Shown: positions 1 to 8,687 of the stretch, one piece after another | Position numbering within the stretch: the first letter of the stretch is position 1 | Layout of the letters: each line of letters opens with the position of its first letter | NCBI RefSeq assembly: GCF_013337765.1 | Contig: NZ_VBSB01000010.1 | Location: 1 to 64,000, forward strand | Source: Mycolicibacterium sphagni | GTDB taxonomy: Bacteria; Actinomycetota; Actinomycetes; Mycobacteriales; Mycobacteriaceae | Reading direction: 5' to 3' | Length of the DNA: 64,000 nucleotides | Notes under the pieces: model-generated | Seen by the model: the letters and a program-made list of their open reading frames with translations, nothing else | Database searches by the model: none | Told to the model about the DNA's origin: nothing | Program-made: the position numbers and the translations under genes

Positions 1-440
1 ACAGTGTCCTCGTCGATCTGGCTCAGCGCGCCTTCCTGGGCGCGGATCGCGGCGGCGAAGTAGCGGAAATGGTCCACCGCCAACGGAATATCGGCGGCCA
101 GCGTTTCCCGGATCGGCTTGCCGTTGTCCCACGACTCGGCCAGCGCGATCGACTCCAGATTGGCTTCGATACGATCGGCGATCTTGTTGAGCATCACCGC
201 ACGCTCGGCGGCCGAGGTCTTCCCCCACGCCGGCGCCGCAGCGTGCGCGGCATCCAAGGCCTTGTCGATGTCGGCGTCGGTCGAACGGGCCACCTCACAG
301 AACACCTCACCGGTCACCGGCGTGCGGTTCTCAAAATACTGACCACCCACCGGAGCAACCCAGTCACCGCCGATGAAGTTCTCGTACCGGGACTGGAAGG
401 CCATGGTGGACCCCGTACCGGGGCGGGCGTAGACAGTCAT
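1..440 (-). CDS. Aldehyde dehydrogenase, N-terminal part (truncated by window edge)
   Basis: About 146 N-terminal residues of an NAD(P)+-dependent aldehyde dehydrogenase (ExaC/AldA type), which oxidises aldehydes such as acetaldehyde to acids; the catalytic half lies beyond base 1. The translation starts [15 protein letters not shown] and contains [20 protein letters not shown] and [20 protein letters not shown], the usual opening of this family. The ATG at 438-440 is preceded by a strong AGAGGAGG ribosome site at 443-450. It starts 10 bp after the GAF regulator stop, so it is the last visible gene of a four-gene minus-strand operon with a butanediol-dehydrogenase-like enzyme and an SDR. By position it matches M. 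tuberculosis Rv0458. Family confident; substrate inferred. Confidence 0.9.
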   Translation of the reverse strand, partial: MTVYARPGTGSTMAFQSRYENFIGGDWVAPVGGQYFENRTPVTGEVFCEVARSTDADIDKALDAAHAAAPAWGKTSAAERAVMLNKIADRIEANLESIALAESWDNGKPIRETLAADIPLAVDHFRYFAAAIRAQEGALSQIDEDT

Positions 441-450
441 AAGTCCTCCT

Positions 451-1740
451 CTAAGAGTTACTTTCGTTGATACGAACAGCGCGAACCGCGGGTGACGTCG
501 ACGATGGCAACACCGACGACAGGTCTGCGGGATAACGCACGGTCACCTCGACGCCGCCGACGAATCGATACGGCTGAGCGGCAAGCAAACCCGCGAACTG
601 CTTACGCAGACGGGACAATTCGGCGCGCACCGTGATCACCCGGGTACGGTCGCCGTACAAATCGTCGGCCAGTTCGGGCGCCGACCGACCTCGCGGATCC
701 CGCGCCAGGATCAACAGGATCTCGGCATGGCGCAACGAAACATCGTGGCGCCACCGCCCGAACTGGCCCGCCATATCCAGCGCGGGCGCCCCCGCGACGG
801 TCAGATCCAGCGCCACCTGCGCCAGCGCGGGCACGTCGTCGTCATCGGTTGGCCGAACCAACCAGCCACCGGGCAGCACATCGACGTCACAGATGCCGAA
901 GGTGGGGATCCATGCCCGACCCGGCGCGATGCCGTCCGGCAGCAGAATGCGGTGGTGCAGCGGCAGCGAGTCGACCGCCGCCACCCAGCCCTCGGCATCG
1001 ACCGCAAGAGCGGGCTTGCCGATGCGCGCCAGGATCGGGGCCGCGACCATACGCAGCCGATTCAACATGCGGTCGTGTTGCTCACGCAGGTGCGATTCGG
1101 CGAGCCGGGCCACCGCGTCGACCAGTGCCACCGTCGTCGGATGCACCGTGGCCGCGGGGCCCGACACGTCGACCACTCCGATCACGTGCCCGGTGCGCGG
1201 ATCGCGGATGGGCGCCCCGGCACAGGTCCACGAGTGGTGGGTGCGCATGAAATGCTCGGCCGAGAACACCTGGACGGCGCGGTTCGACACCAGCGCTGTG
1301 CCAATCGCGTTCGTGCCGACCTCACCTTCGCCCCAGCGCGCCCCCTCGATGAATCCGAGCCGGTCGGCGTTGTTCAGTACCGCGGGTGAACCGGATCGCC
1401 ACAGCACCCGGCCCTGGGAGTCGGCGACGACGAGGATGTTGGTGCCGTCGGCGACGATCGACTCCAGACCGCGGGACACCTCGTCGAGCACCGCCATCAA
1501 GCCCGACGCCCTGCGCAGGGTTTCCAGACCACCGGACTCCACCACGGGTGGGGTCCGACTGTCGGGATCGATACCCATCGACATCAGCCGCCGCCACGAG
1601 TCGCCGATGACCTCCCGCGGACGGGCCGGGGCACGGTGGCCCGACATCGTCGCGTCGTAGACAGCCGACATCAGCCGCGCATAACTGCGCGGGTCCTCGC
1701 CGACCGCGACCGCGGGCTCAGGCACGTGCGTCCCTTGCAT
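451..1740 (-). CDS. GAF-domain transcriptional regulator (AcoR-like, no sigma-54 ATPase domain)
   Basis: 429-residue regulator. An N-terminal region ([18 protein letters not shown]) resembles the start of acetoin/glycerol regulators of the AcoR kind; a GAF domain follows at about residues 80-215, including [20 protein letters not shown] and [13 protein letters not shown]. The central sigma-54 AAA+ module of AcoR is absent. The C-terminus (about 330-410) looks like a winged helix-turn-helix, with [20 protein letters not shown]. The start is ATG at 1740; a TTG lies one codon upstream. It sits inside the operon, 20 bp after the SDR and 10 bp before the aldehyde dehydrogenase, so it probably senses an alcohol or aldehyde and controls its own operon, perhaps through the dyad at 3630-3674. 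Effector and site are inferences. Confidence 0.82.
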   Translation of the reverse strand: MQGTHVPEPAVAVGEDPRSYARLMSAVYDATMSGHRAPARPREVIGDSWRRLMSMGIDPDSRTPPVVESGGLETLRRASGLMAVLDEVSRGLESIVADGTNILVVADSQGRVLWRSGSPAVLNNADRLGFIEGARWGEGEVGTNAIGTALVSNRAVQVFSAEHFMRTHHSWTCAGAPIRDPRTGHVIGVVDVSGPAATVHPTTVALVDAVARLAESHLREQHDRMLNRLRMVAAPILARIGKPALAVDAEGWVAAVDSLPLHHRILLPDGIAPGRAWIPTFGICDVDVLPGGWLVRPTDDDDVPALAQVALDLTVAGAPALDMAGQFGRWRHDVSLRHAEILLILARDPRGRSAPELADDLYGDRTRVITVRAELSRLRKQFAGLLAAQPYRFVGGVEVTVRYPADLSSVLPSSTSPAVRAVRINESNS

Positions 1741-1763
1741 CAAAGCCGATTGTGCTCCGCATC

Positions 1764-2543
1764 TCAGCGGTAAACCAGGCCGCCGTCGATTAGACCGGAC
1801 TGACCCGTCATGTAGTCGGCATCCGGTCCGGCCAGATAGGACACGAAGCCTGCCACGTCGTCGGGGGTTTCGGCGCGCCCCAGTGCGATCCCACCGACAA
1901 ACTTGTCGTAGGTCTCACCTTCGGCTGCCCCGGTCAATTCGGCGAACCGTTTGTCGATCTCCACCCACATGTCGGTGCCGACCACGCCCGGGCAGTACGC
2001 GTTGACGGTGATGACGTCGGCGGCATGCTTCTTGGCGGCCGCTTGCGTCAGCGCCCGCACCGCGAATTTCGAGGCACTGTATACGCCGAGCATGGCGAAG
2101 CCGTCGTGGCCGGCGATCGACGAGGCGTTAATGATCTTGCCCCTGGTGCTCAGCTGTTTGAACTTCGCGGCGGCGGCTTGGGTACCCCACAGCACGCCGT
2201 TGACGTTGATCGCCCAGACCCGCGCGGCCTCCTCGGGGGTGACGTCGGCGATCGGGCCGACCAGCGCGATGCCGGCGTTGTTGACCATGATGTCGAAACC
2301 GCCGAGGGCCGTCGCGGCGTGGTCGACGGCGGCGAACACTTGGTCGCGATCGCTCACGTCCGCAACGTATGTGGTTGCCTTGCAGCCGATCTCAGCGATC
2401 TCGTCAGCGACGCCACTGATGCCTTCGGGGCGGATGTCGACGAGCGCGATGTCGGCGCCGTCGCGAGCCAGGCGCAGTGCGATCCCGCGCCCGATTCCTC
2501 GGGCCGCTCCCGTGACGAGGGCGACCTTTCCGTGCAGGCTCAT
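1764..2543 (-). CDS. SDR oxidoreductase, acetoin/diacetyl reductase-like
   Basis: 259-residue classical short-chain dehydrogenase. It shows the Rossmann motif VTGAARGIGRG near the N-terminus, NNAG (VNNAGIALVG), the catalytic Ser in NASSIAGHDG, and YSASK for the Tyr/Lys pair. The C-terminus YMTGQSGLIDGGLVYR is typical of acetoin reductase/meso-butanediol dehydrogenase (BudC-like) enzymes, which interconvert acetoin and butanediol. The ATG at 2541-2543 overlaps the stop of the upstream zinc alcohol dehydrogenase by 4 bp (ATGA), showing translational coupling, and the RBS lies inside that gene. The partner gene supports a 2,3-butanediol/acetoin role, but many SDRs have other substrates. Confidence 0.85.
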   Translation of the reverse strand: MSLHGKVALVTGAARGIGRGIALRLARDGADIALVDIRPEGISGVADEIAEIGCKATTYVADVSDRDQVFAAVDHAATALGGFDIMVNNAGIALVGPIADVTPEEAARVWAINVNGVLWGTQAAAAKFKQLSTRGKIINASSIAGHDGFAMLGVYSASKFAVRALTQAAAKKHAADVITVNAYCPGVVGTDMWVEIDKRFAELTGAAEGETYDKFVGGIALGRAETPDDVAGFVSYLAGPDADYMTGQSGLIDGGLVYR

Positions 2544-3592
2544 GATTCTCCGTTCGGATCGACCAGAACTTTCATCTTCTTGCCGGCGTGCAGCGCTTCG
2601 AACCCCTCGTCGACGACGTCGTCGATGCCGATCTTGGCCACCCAGCCGGTGGTGTCGTAGGCGCCGTCGGCCATCAGCGCGATGACAGCCTCGAAGTCGG
2701 CGCCGGTGTAGCACAGCGATCCCTGGATGCGGCTTTCGTTCATCACGAGGTTGAGAAGTGGTGTTTCCAAGGGCTTTTCGTAGATCGCCACGCTGACCAT
2801 CGGCTTACGTGAGCCCACGCAGGCCAGTGCCGTCGTCACGGCCGGGGTGACGCCGGCGGCGTCGAACACCGCATCGGCTCCGTCACCCCCGGTGTGATCG
2901 GCGATGAAAGCGGGGACGTCGACGGACGCCGGATCCAGAGCCTTGGCACCCAGGGCTTCGATGGCGGCGCGCCGCGTCGCGGTCGGTTCGACGACGAAGA
3001 CGTCGTCAAGTCCCTTGCCGCGCAACGCGAACCACAGGCCGATGCCGATGGGGCCGGCGCCGAAGACCATGGCGGTGTCGCCGGGTCTGACGTCTCCGAG
3101 GGTGGCGGCGTGGTAGGCCACCGACATCGGTTCGACGAGGGCGCCGAGTTCCAGGCAGACATTGCCCGGCAACTTGTGCAGCATGCTGGTCGGCACCACG
3201 GTGTATTCGGCCATGCCGCCGTCGGACATCAGTCCGTGGAAGCCGATCTGCTGGCACACGTTGTAGTTGCCCGCCCGGCACGGGCCGCAGTGGTCGCATT
3301 TGTAGATGGGTTCGACGGCCACCCGATCACCCTGCGCCCAGCCGGTGACGCCGTCGCCGACGGCGGTGATGGTGCCGGAGAATTCGTGGCCCATCGTCAG
3401 CGGCAGCTGCTGCCCGGTCAGCGGGTGCGGCGCGGTGGGCACGAAGATCGGCCCGGCGTAGTACTCGTGCAGGTCGGTACCGCAGATCCCGTTGAAGCCG
3501 ACCTTGAGCTTCACGGTGCCGGGCGCGGGCTCGGGCTCGGCGACGTCGTCGATCTCGACTTTGTTCGGTCCGTAGTAGACAGCAGCTTTCAT
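2540..3592 (-). CDS. Zinc-dependent alcohol dehydrogenase, (R,R)-butanediol dehydrogenase-like
   Basis: 350-residue medium-chain dehydrogenase starting MKAAVYYGPNKVEIDDV. The catalytic zinc site is visible as GICGTDLHEY and GHEFSG; structural zinc cysteines are in CDHCGPCRAGNYNVC; the NAD-binding turn is VFGAGPIGIG. The insert GPIFVPTAPHPLTG after the first zinc ligand is characteristic of 2,3-butanediol dehydrogenases. It is the first gene of the four-gene operon and its 3' end overlaps the SDR start. The 119 bp between it and the divergent monooxygenase holds a double dyad (3630-3674), suitable for control of this promoter. Substrate assignment rests on family resemblance plus the SDR and aldehyde dehydrogenase neighbours. 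Confidence 0.88.
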   Translation of the reverse strand: MKAAVYYGPNKVEIDDVAEPEPAPGTVKLKVGFNGICGTDLHEYYAGPIFVPTAPHPLTGQQLPLTMGHEFSGTITAVGDGVTGWAQGDRVAVEPIYKCDHCGPCRAGNYNVCQQIGFHGLMSDGGMAEYTVVPTSMLHKLPGNVCLELGALVEPMSVAYHAATLGDVRPGDTAMVFGAGPIGIGLWFALRGKGLDDVFVVEPTATRRAAIEALGAKALDPASVDVPAFIADHTGGDGADAVFDAAGVTPAVTTALACVGSRKPMVSVAIYEKPLETPLLNLVMNESRIQGSLCYTGADFEAVIALMADGAYDTTGWVAKIGIDDVVDEGFEALHAGKKMKVLVDPNGES

Positions 3593-3629
3593 GGGGCTGT
3601 TTCTATGTGACGGCGGCCACATCCCGAAA

Positions 3630-3674
3630 GAGTTGCAGGGGGTTGCAGGCCTGCGTTGCAACTCCTCGCAACTC
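3630..3674. promoter_or_regulatory. Double-dyad operator candidate (GAGTTGC/GTTGCA boxes)
   Basis: Four boxes are arranged symmetrically about position 3652: GAGTTGC 3630-3636, GTTGCA 3642-3647, TGCAAC 3657-3662 and GCAACTC 3668-3674. The outer and inner pairs are each perfect inverted repeats with the same centre. The element lies between the divergent alcohol dehydrogenase (start 3592) and monooxygenase (start 3712). The symmetry is seen directly; binding by the GAF regulator of the operon is inferred. Confidence 0.6.
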
Positions 3675-3711
3675 TTGCCCGGCCGTGGCATCCGGGTGTG
3701 CGCTGGGTCAC

Positions 3712-5538
3712 ATGACATCGACACTGGAACCTCAGACGGCCGTCACCCCTCAGCAGCGGGTCGACGCCTGGCTCGCCGACTTCGAGGCCGCGCTGGCCGC
3801 GCGTGACATCGACCGGGTCACCGGCAAGTTCGCCAGCGACAGCTTCTGGCGCGATCTGGTCGCCTTCACCTGGAACATCAAGACCCTCGAAGGCCGTGAC
3901 GACATCGCCGGCATGCTCAGCGCCCGCCTCGACGGCACCGACCCGTCGGGCTTCCGGACCCGGGAGGCGCCGACCGCCGAGGATGACGTGACGTCGGCGT
4001 TCATCGAGTTCGAGACGACCGCCGGACGCGGGGTTGGACATCTTCGTCTCAGAAGCGGCGCGGGGACTGACGAGGCGTGGACCCTGCTGACCGCGCTGCA
4101 GGAGCTCAAGGGATTCGAGGAGGCCAAGGGCGCGACCAGGGTGCGCGGCGCCGTGCACGGCGATGACCCCGACCCCCGCTCGTGGGCGGAGAAACGGGCC
4201 GAGGAGGAAGCCGAGCTGGGCCGCGGTGTGCAGCCCTACGTCCTGGTGATCGGTGGCGGTCAGGGCGGGATCGCGCTCGGCGCTCGGCTACGCCAGCTCG
4301 GGGTGCCCGCCATCGTCGTCGACCGCCACGAACGGCCCGGCGACCAGTGGCGCAAGCGATACAAGTCGCTGTGCCTGCACGACCCGGTCTGGTACGACCA
4401 CCTGCCCTATCTGCCGTTCCCGCAGAACTGGCCGGTGTTCGCCCCCAAGGACAAGATCGGGGACTGGCTGGAGTTCTACACCCGCGTCATGGAAGTGCCG
4501 TACTGGCCGAAGACGACGTGCCTCTCGGCGTCCTACGACGAGGCGGCTCACCGCTGGACAGTCGATGTCGACCGCGACGGCGAGCGGCTGACCCTGTATC
4601 CGACCCAGCTGGTGCTCGCGACCGGCATGTCGGGCAAGCCCAGCGTGCCCGCACTGGCGGGCCAGGATGTTTTCCGCGGCGACCAGCACCACTCCAGCGC
4701 TCATCCCGGGCCGGACCCCTATGTGGGCAAGAAGGCGGTGGTGATCGGGTCGAACAACTCGGCGCACGACATCTGCAAGGCGCTCTACGAGAACGGCGTC
4801 GACGTGACGATGGTGCAGCGGTCGTCGACGCACATCGTCAAGTCGGACAGCCTGATGGACATCGGCCTGGGTGACCTGTACTCCGAGCGTGCGCTGGCAG
4901 CGGGGATGACCACCGAAAAGGCCGACCTGACGTTCGCATCGCTGCCGTACCGGATCATGCACGAGTTCCAGATCCCGCTGTACGACCAGATGCGCGAACG
5001 CGACAAGGAGTTCTACGACCGGCTAGCCGATGCCGGCTTCGAATTGGATTGGGGCGCTGACGGTTCCGGGCTGTTCATGAAGTATCTGCGGCGCGGGTCG
5101 GGCTACTACATCGACGTCGGCGCCTGCGACCTGGTGGCCGACGGCCGCATCAAGCTCGCCCACGGCCAGGTGGATCGGCTCACCGAGGATTCGGTGGTTC
5201 TGGCCGACGGCACCGAACTGCCTGCCGATGTGGTGGTGTACGCCACCGGGTACGGGTCGATGAACGGCTGGGCGGCCGACCTGATCGGCCAGGACGTGGC
5301 CGACAAGGTGGGCAAGGTGTGGGGACTGGGCTCGGACACTCCCAAGGACCCGGGTCCGTGGGAGGGCGAGCAGCGCAACATGTGGAAGCCCACCCAGCAG
5401 GAGAATCTGTGGTTCCACGGCGGAAACCTGCACCAATCCCGGCATTACTCGCTGTATCTGGCCTTGCAGCTCAAGGCTCGCTACGAGGGACTTGCCACCC
5501 CGGTCTACGGCCTGCAGGAGGTGCACCACGTGAGCTGA
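3712..5538 (+). CDS. Flavin-containing monooxygenase with N-terminal NTF2/SnoaL-like domain
   Basis: 608 residues in two parts. About residues 1-140 look like an NTF2/SnoaL-type domain (RVDAWLADFEAALAARDIDR, then FWRDLVAFTW). From about 175 a class B flavin monooxygenase follows: FAD motif VIGGGQGGIALG, a second nucleotide motif VVIGSNNSAHDIC, and the late ATG motif VVYATGYGS. Such enzymes oxygenate ketones, amines or sulfides with NADPH and O2. The chosen start is ATG at 3712 (MTSTLEPQTAV), since upstream codons do not resemble coding sequence and overlap the dyad. It is divergent from the butanediol-type operon and may share its control. Substrate unknown; Baeyer-Villiger oxidation is one possibility. 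Confidence 0.85.
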   Translation: MTSTLEPQTAVTPQQRVDAWLADFEAALAARDIDRVTGKFASDSFWRDLVAFTWNIKTLEGRDDIAGMLSARLDGTDPSGFRTREAPTAEDDVTSAFIEFETTAGRGVGHLRLRSGAGTDEAWTLLTALQELKGFEEAKGATRVRGAVHGDDPDPRSWAEKRAEEEAELGRGVQPYVLVIGGGQGGIALGARLRQLGVPAIVVDRHERPGDQWRKRYKSLCLHDPVWYDHLPYLPFPQNWPVFAPKDKIGDWLEFYTRVMEVPYWPKTTCLSASYDEAAHRWTVDVDRDGERLTLYPTQLVLATGMSGKPSVPALAGQDVFRGDQHHSSAHPGPDPYVGKKAVVIGSNNSAHDICKALYENGVDVTMVQRSSTHIVKSDSLMDIGLGDLYSERALAAGMTTEKADLTFASLPYRIMHEFQIPLYDQMRERDKEFYDRLADAGFELDWGADGSGLFMKYLRRGSGYYIDVGACDLVADGRIKLAHGQVDRLTEDSVVLADGTELPADVVVYATGYGSMNGWAADLIGQDVADKVGKVWGLGSDTPKDPGPWEGEQRNMWKPTQQENLWFHGGNLHQSRHYSLYLALQLKARYEGLATPVYGLQEVHHVS

Positions 5539-5554
5539 ACCAGCTCCCGGGCGA

Positions 5555-5842
5555 TTAGGGCGCCAGCCCGTCGACGATGTCCTTGGACTCCTTGAGTCCG
5601 AGACCGGTCTGCTCGCGCAGGATCTTGATGGCCTGGATCTTCTGGCCCTGCAGCGCCAGTTGCAACACCTCGGGGCTCACCCCCGGTTGGCCTTCGGCGA
5701 CCTGGTCAGACTCGGCGGACGACCCCGCGCCACGAAGCGCCCACTCGAGTTGCGCCACCCGCCGTTCCAACTCCTCGACCCGCCTGCGCAGCCCACCGTC
5801 GTCGACGTCGTCGACGTTGTCGGACCGGCCGAAGATGCCCAT
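5555..5842 (-). CDS. Small protein with ribosomal L7/L12 C-terminal-like domain
   Basis: 95 residues. An N-terminal coiled-coil-like stretch (LRRRVEELERRVAQLEWALR) is followed by a C-terminal segment resembling the L7/L12 C-terminal fold: LALQGQKIQAIKILREQTGL then GLKESKDIVDGL, which parallels the 'KIxVIKxVRExTGLGLKEAKxLVD' pattern. It lacks the L12 N-terminal dimerisation region and is not the ribosomal stalk protein. The start at 5842 (MGIFGR) was chosen; an ATG four codons upstream is possible. Its start faces that of the S9 peptidase, with only 28 bp between them. Function unknown; a protein-protein interaction role is a guess. Confidence 0.8.
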   Translation of the reverse strand: MGIFGRSDNVDDVDDGGLRRRVEELERRVAQLEWALRGAGSSAESDQVAEGQPGVSPEVLQLALQGQKIQAIKILREQTGLGLKESKDIVDGLAP

Positions 5843-5870
5843 GCGGATGAGTATGTCGCATGTAGGAACA

Positions 5871-7886
5871 ATGGTGGATGTGACCGACACCCAGGAACCC
5901 GCGGATCCGCACCTCTGGCTCGAGGAAGTCGCCGGCGACGAGCAGTTGGACTGGGTGCGCAAGCACAACGATCCGACGGTCGCCGAATTCAGCGGTGACA
6001 CGTTCGAGCAGCTGCGGGCCGAAGCGCTCGAGGTGCTCGATACCGACGCGCGGATTCCGTATGTGCGCAGGCGCGGCGAGTACCTCTACAACTTCTGGCG
6101 GGACGCGGCCAACCCGAGGGGCCTGTGGCGACGGACCACACTCGAGAGCTACCTGACCGAGGATCCCGCCTGGGACGTCATCATCGACCTCGACGAGCTC
6201 GCCGCAGCCGACGGCGAGAAGTGGGTGTGGGCCGGGGCCGACGTCATCGAACCCGATCACACACTGGCCCTCATCAATTTGTCGCCGGGTGGCTCGGATG
6301 CGGCGATCGTTCGTGAATTCGACATGGTGAAGCGGGAATTCGTGACCGATGGGTTCGATCTGCCGGAGGCGAAGTCGCGGGTGTCGTGGGAGGACCACGA
6401 CACGGTGTTGGTGGGCACCGACTTCGGGCCCGACTCGATGACCGAGTCGGGCTACCCCCGCATCGTCAAACGGTGGCGGCGTGGTCAGCCGCTGGCGCAG
6501 GCGCAGACTCTGTTCACTGGGCCGGTCACCGACGTGGCCGTCGGCGCGTCGGTGGATCGCACCCCCGGCTTTGAGCGGACGCTGCTGAGCCGAGCCGTCG
6601 ATTTCTTCAACGACCAAGTGTACGAACTCCGTTCGGGTGAACTGGTCCGCGTCGACGCACCGACGGATGCAAGCCTGTCGGTGCACCGCGAGTGGCTGCT
6701 GATCGAACTGCGCAGCGATTGGCTGACAGGCACCGCGTCGTATCGGACGGGGTCCCTGCTGGCCGCCAACTACGAGCAATTCCTCGACGGCACAGCAAAA
6801 TTGATCGTGGTCTTCGAACCTGACGAGCACACCAGCCTGCATCAGTATTCGTGGACCCGCGACCGGCTGCTGCTGGTGACACTGGCCGACGTCGCCAGCC
6901 GGGTGGAGATCGTGACGCCGGGTTCCTGGACGCGGGAACCGGTGGCCGGCGTCGGAGGGAATACCGTAATCGTCGCGACCGACGAAGACGGTGACGAAAT
7001 CTTCTTGGATTCCAGCGATTTCATCACCGCGTCGCGGCTGCTGCATGGGACGGCCGGCGGGGAGCTGACCGAGATCAAACACGCGCCGTCGTTCTTCGAG
7101 CCCGGCGATCTTGAGGTGGAACAGCATTTCGCGACCTCTGATGACGGCACGGCGATCCCGTACTTCGTCGTCGGCCACAAGCACGACGAGGCTCCTGCTC
7201 CGACACTGCTGGGCGGCTACGGCGGATTCGAGGTGTCCCGCACCCCGGGTTACGACGGCGTGCTCGGGCGGCTGTGGCTGTCCCGGGGCGGGACGTACGT
7301 GCTGGCCAACATCCGCGGCGGCGGCGAGTACGGGCCGGCCTGGCACACCCAGGCGATGCGGGAGGGCCGACACAAAGTGGCCGAGGACTTCGCCGCGGTG
7401 GCGCGCGATCTGGTCGATCGCGGTATCACCACTCCTCCGCAACTGGGTGCGCAAGGCGGCAGCAATGGCGGTCTACTGATGGGCATCATGCTGACCCAGT
7501 ACCCGGAGTTGTTCGGCGCGTTGGTATGCCAGGTGCCGCTGCTGGACATGAAGCGCTTCCATCTGCTGCTGGCCGGGGCGTCGTGGGTGGCCGAGTACGG
7601 GGACCCGGACGACCCCGAGGACTGGGCGTTCATCTCGGAATACTCGCCATACCAGAATATTTCGGCCGACAGGCGCTATCCCCCGGTGTTGATCACCACG
7701 TCGACACGCGATGACCGGGTGCATCCTGGACATGCCCGCAAGATGACGGCCGCACTGGAGCAAGCCGGGCACCCGGTCTGGTACTACGAGAACATCGAGG
7801 GCGGCCACGCAGGGGCTGCCGACAATGCGCAAACCGCCTTCAAGTCGGCGCTGAGCTACTCATTCCTGCATCGCATGCTGGGCTGA
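5871..7886 (+). CDS. Prolyl oligopeptidase family (S9) serine peptidase
   Basis: 671 residues, close to M. tuberculosis Rv0457c, its positional counterpart. The N-terminal half (PHLWLEEVAGDEQLDWV) forms the S9 beta-propeller; the C-terminal alpha/beta hydrolase carries the nucleophile in GAQGGSNGGLLMG (Ser about 531), the acid in STRDDRVHPGHA (Asp 614/615) and the His in EGGHAG (about 646). It cleaves short peptides, typically after proline or basic residues, probably in the cytosol, since no signal peptide is seen. The ATG at 5871 was preferred over ATGs at 5841-5855 because it gives the family length and has AGGA about 6 bases upstream. Confidence 0.92.
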   Translation: MVDVTDTQEPADPHLWLEEVAGDEQLDWVRKHNDPTVAEFSGDTFEQLRAEALEVLDTDARIPYVRRRGEYLYNFWRDAANPRGLWRRTTLESYLTEDPAWDVIIDLDELAAADGEKWVWAGADVIEPDHTLALINLSPGGSDAAIVREFDMVKREFVTDGFDLPEAKSRVSWEDHDTVLVGTDFGPDSMTESGYPRIVKRWRRGQPLAQAQTLFTGPVTDVAVGASVDRTPGFERTLLSRAVDFFNDQVYELRSGELVRVDAPTDASLSVHREWLLIELRSDWLTGTASYRTGSLLAANYEQFLDGTAKLIVVFEPDEHTSLHQYSWTRDRLLLVTLADVASRVEIVTPGSWTREPVAGVGGNTVIVATDEDGDEIFLDSSDFITASRLLHGTAGGELTEIKHAPSFFEPGDLEVEQHFATSDDGTAIPYFVVGHKHDEAPAPTLLGGYGGFEVSRTPGYDGVLGRLWLSRGGTYVLANIRGGGEYGPAWHTQAMREGRHKVAEDFAAVARDLVDRGITTPPQLGAQGGSNGGLLMGIMLTQYPELFGALVCQVPLLDMKRFHLLLAGASWVAEYGDPDDPEDWAFISEYSPYQNISADRRYPPVLITTSTRDDRVHPGHARKMTAALEQAGHPVWYYENIEGGHAGAADNAQTAFKSALSYSFLHRMLG

Positions 7887-7981
7887 TCACGTGAATTGAC
7901 CAGCCAACGGACCGTAGTACCCTCAACCTAACAGCTAACATGCCAGGGGGTGTGCGGTGCAGGTCGACGGGTCAATGGAAC

Positions 7982-8686
7982 ATGACTCTTGAAACCTGGT
8001 CGCAGGGCCTACTTCTCGTCGGCGGTGCGATCCTCATCGCGGCCTGGCTCGGCACCGCCTTCGTCAAGGACCGTCAGTTCGAGCGTTGGCTGTACTGGTT
8101 CGGCTCGCTGCTCGGCGGCGCACTGATCGCGCTGAGCGTTGCCGGCCGCGGATGGAAGGTTGTCATCATGGCAGCCGCGACGATCGCCTTCGTCGCTGTC
8201 CTTCAAGCCTATTTCACAACGCCCTACATCAGAATCCGCGGCCGCAACCATGCGTTCTCCATGCAGGACAGCGCTCCCGACTCATCCGATATCAACACCG
8301 ATGAACCGCCGTCCGTGCCTCCGCGCGACAGCTACCCAGGGCGGGTCACCGCTCCGAAGGCGTGGTGGCTGTTCGTCGTGATCATCGCGTTCTTCGGGCT
8401 CGGCGGTGCGCTGGCCGGCTGGAGCGCGAAAACCCTTCCCGCCGCTGGCATCATCTGCCTGGCCGCCCTGGCGTGCGGGATCGACGACGCGACCCGAAAA
8501 CTCCCCAAAGCACGCGGCCAGCACGTACAGGCGACAATGGCCGCCGCACTGTCGATTTCGATGGCATTCCTGCCGCCGGTGCTCTACCTCATCGGCTACC
8601 GGATCGGCACCGTCCGGCCGATGGGTTACGGGCTACGCGACCCAGTCGCGCGGCACTACGCCCACGAGGACGATGACGACGAGTAA
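7982..8686 (+). CDS. Hypothetical membrane protein, about five to six helices
   Basis: 234 residues, function unrecognised. Hydrophobic segments lie near the N-terminus (GLLLVGGAILIAAWLG), at LYWFGSLLGGALIALSVAG, VVIMAAATIAFVAVLQAYF, then after a polar acidic loop (SSDINTDEPPSVPPRD) at WWLFVVIIAFFGLGGALAGW, AGIICLAALACGI and a last one near ALSISMAFLPPVLYLIGY. The tail is acidic (HEDDDDE). The start is uncertain: ATG 7982 gives a membrane N-terminus; ATG 7940 and GTG 7952 are in frame upstream. The stop is one base from the convergent dehydrogenase gene. The 95 bp upstream has TTGACC (7896) but no clear -10 at proper spacing. Confidence 0.7.
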   Translation: MTLETWSQGLLLVGGAILIAAWLGTAFVKDRQFERWLYWFGSLLGGALIALSVAGRGWKVVIMAAATIAFVAVLQAYFTTPYIRIRGRNHAFSMQDSAPDSSDINTDEPPSVPPRDSYPGRVTAPKAWWLFVVIIAFFGLGGALAGWSAKTLPAAGIICLAALACGIDDATRKLPKARGQHVQATMAAALSISMAFLPPVLYLIGYRIGTVRPMGYGLRDPVARHYAHEDDDDE

Positions 8687-8687
8687 T

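Noticed and set aside
5706..7454. 582-codon antisense frame over the S9 peptidase
   Set aside because: Low-complexity Arg/Gly/Val-rich translation, no motif; the plus strand encodes an intact catalytic triad.
7896..7920. TTGACC/TAGTAC as promoter of the membrane protein gene
   Set aside because: The spacer is only 13 bp, too short for a confident sigma-A-type promoter.
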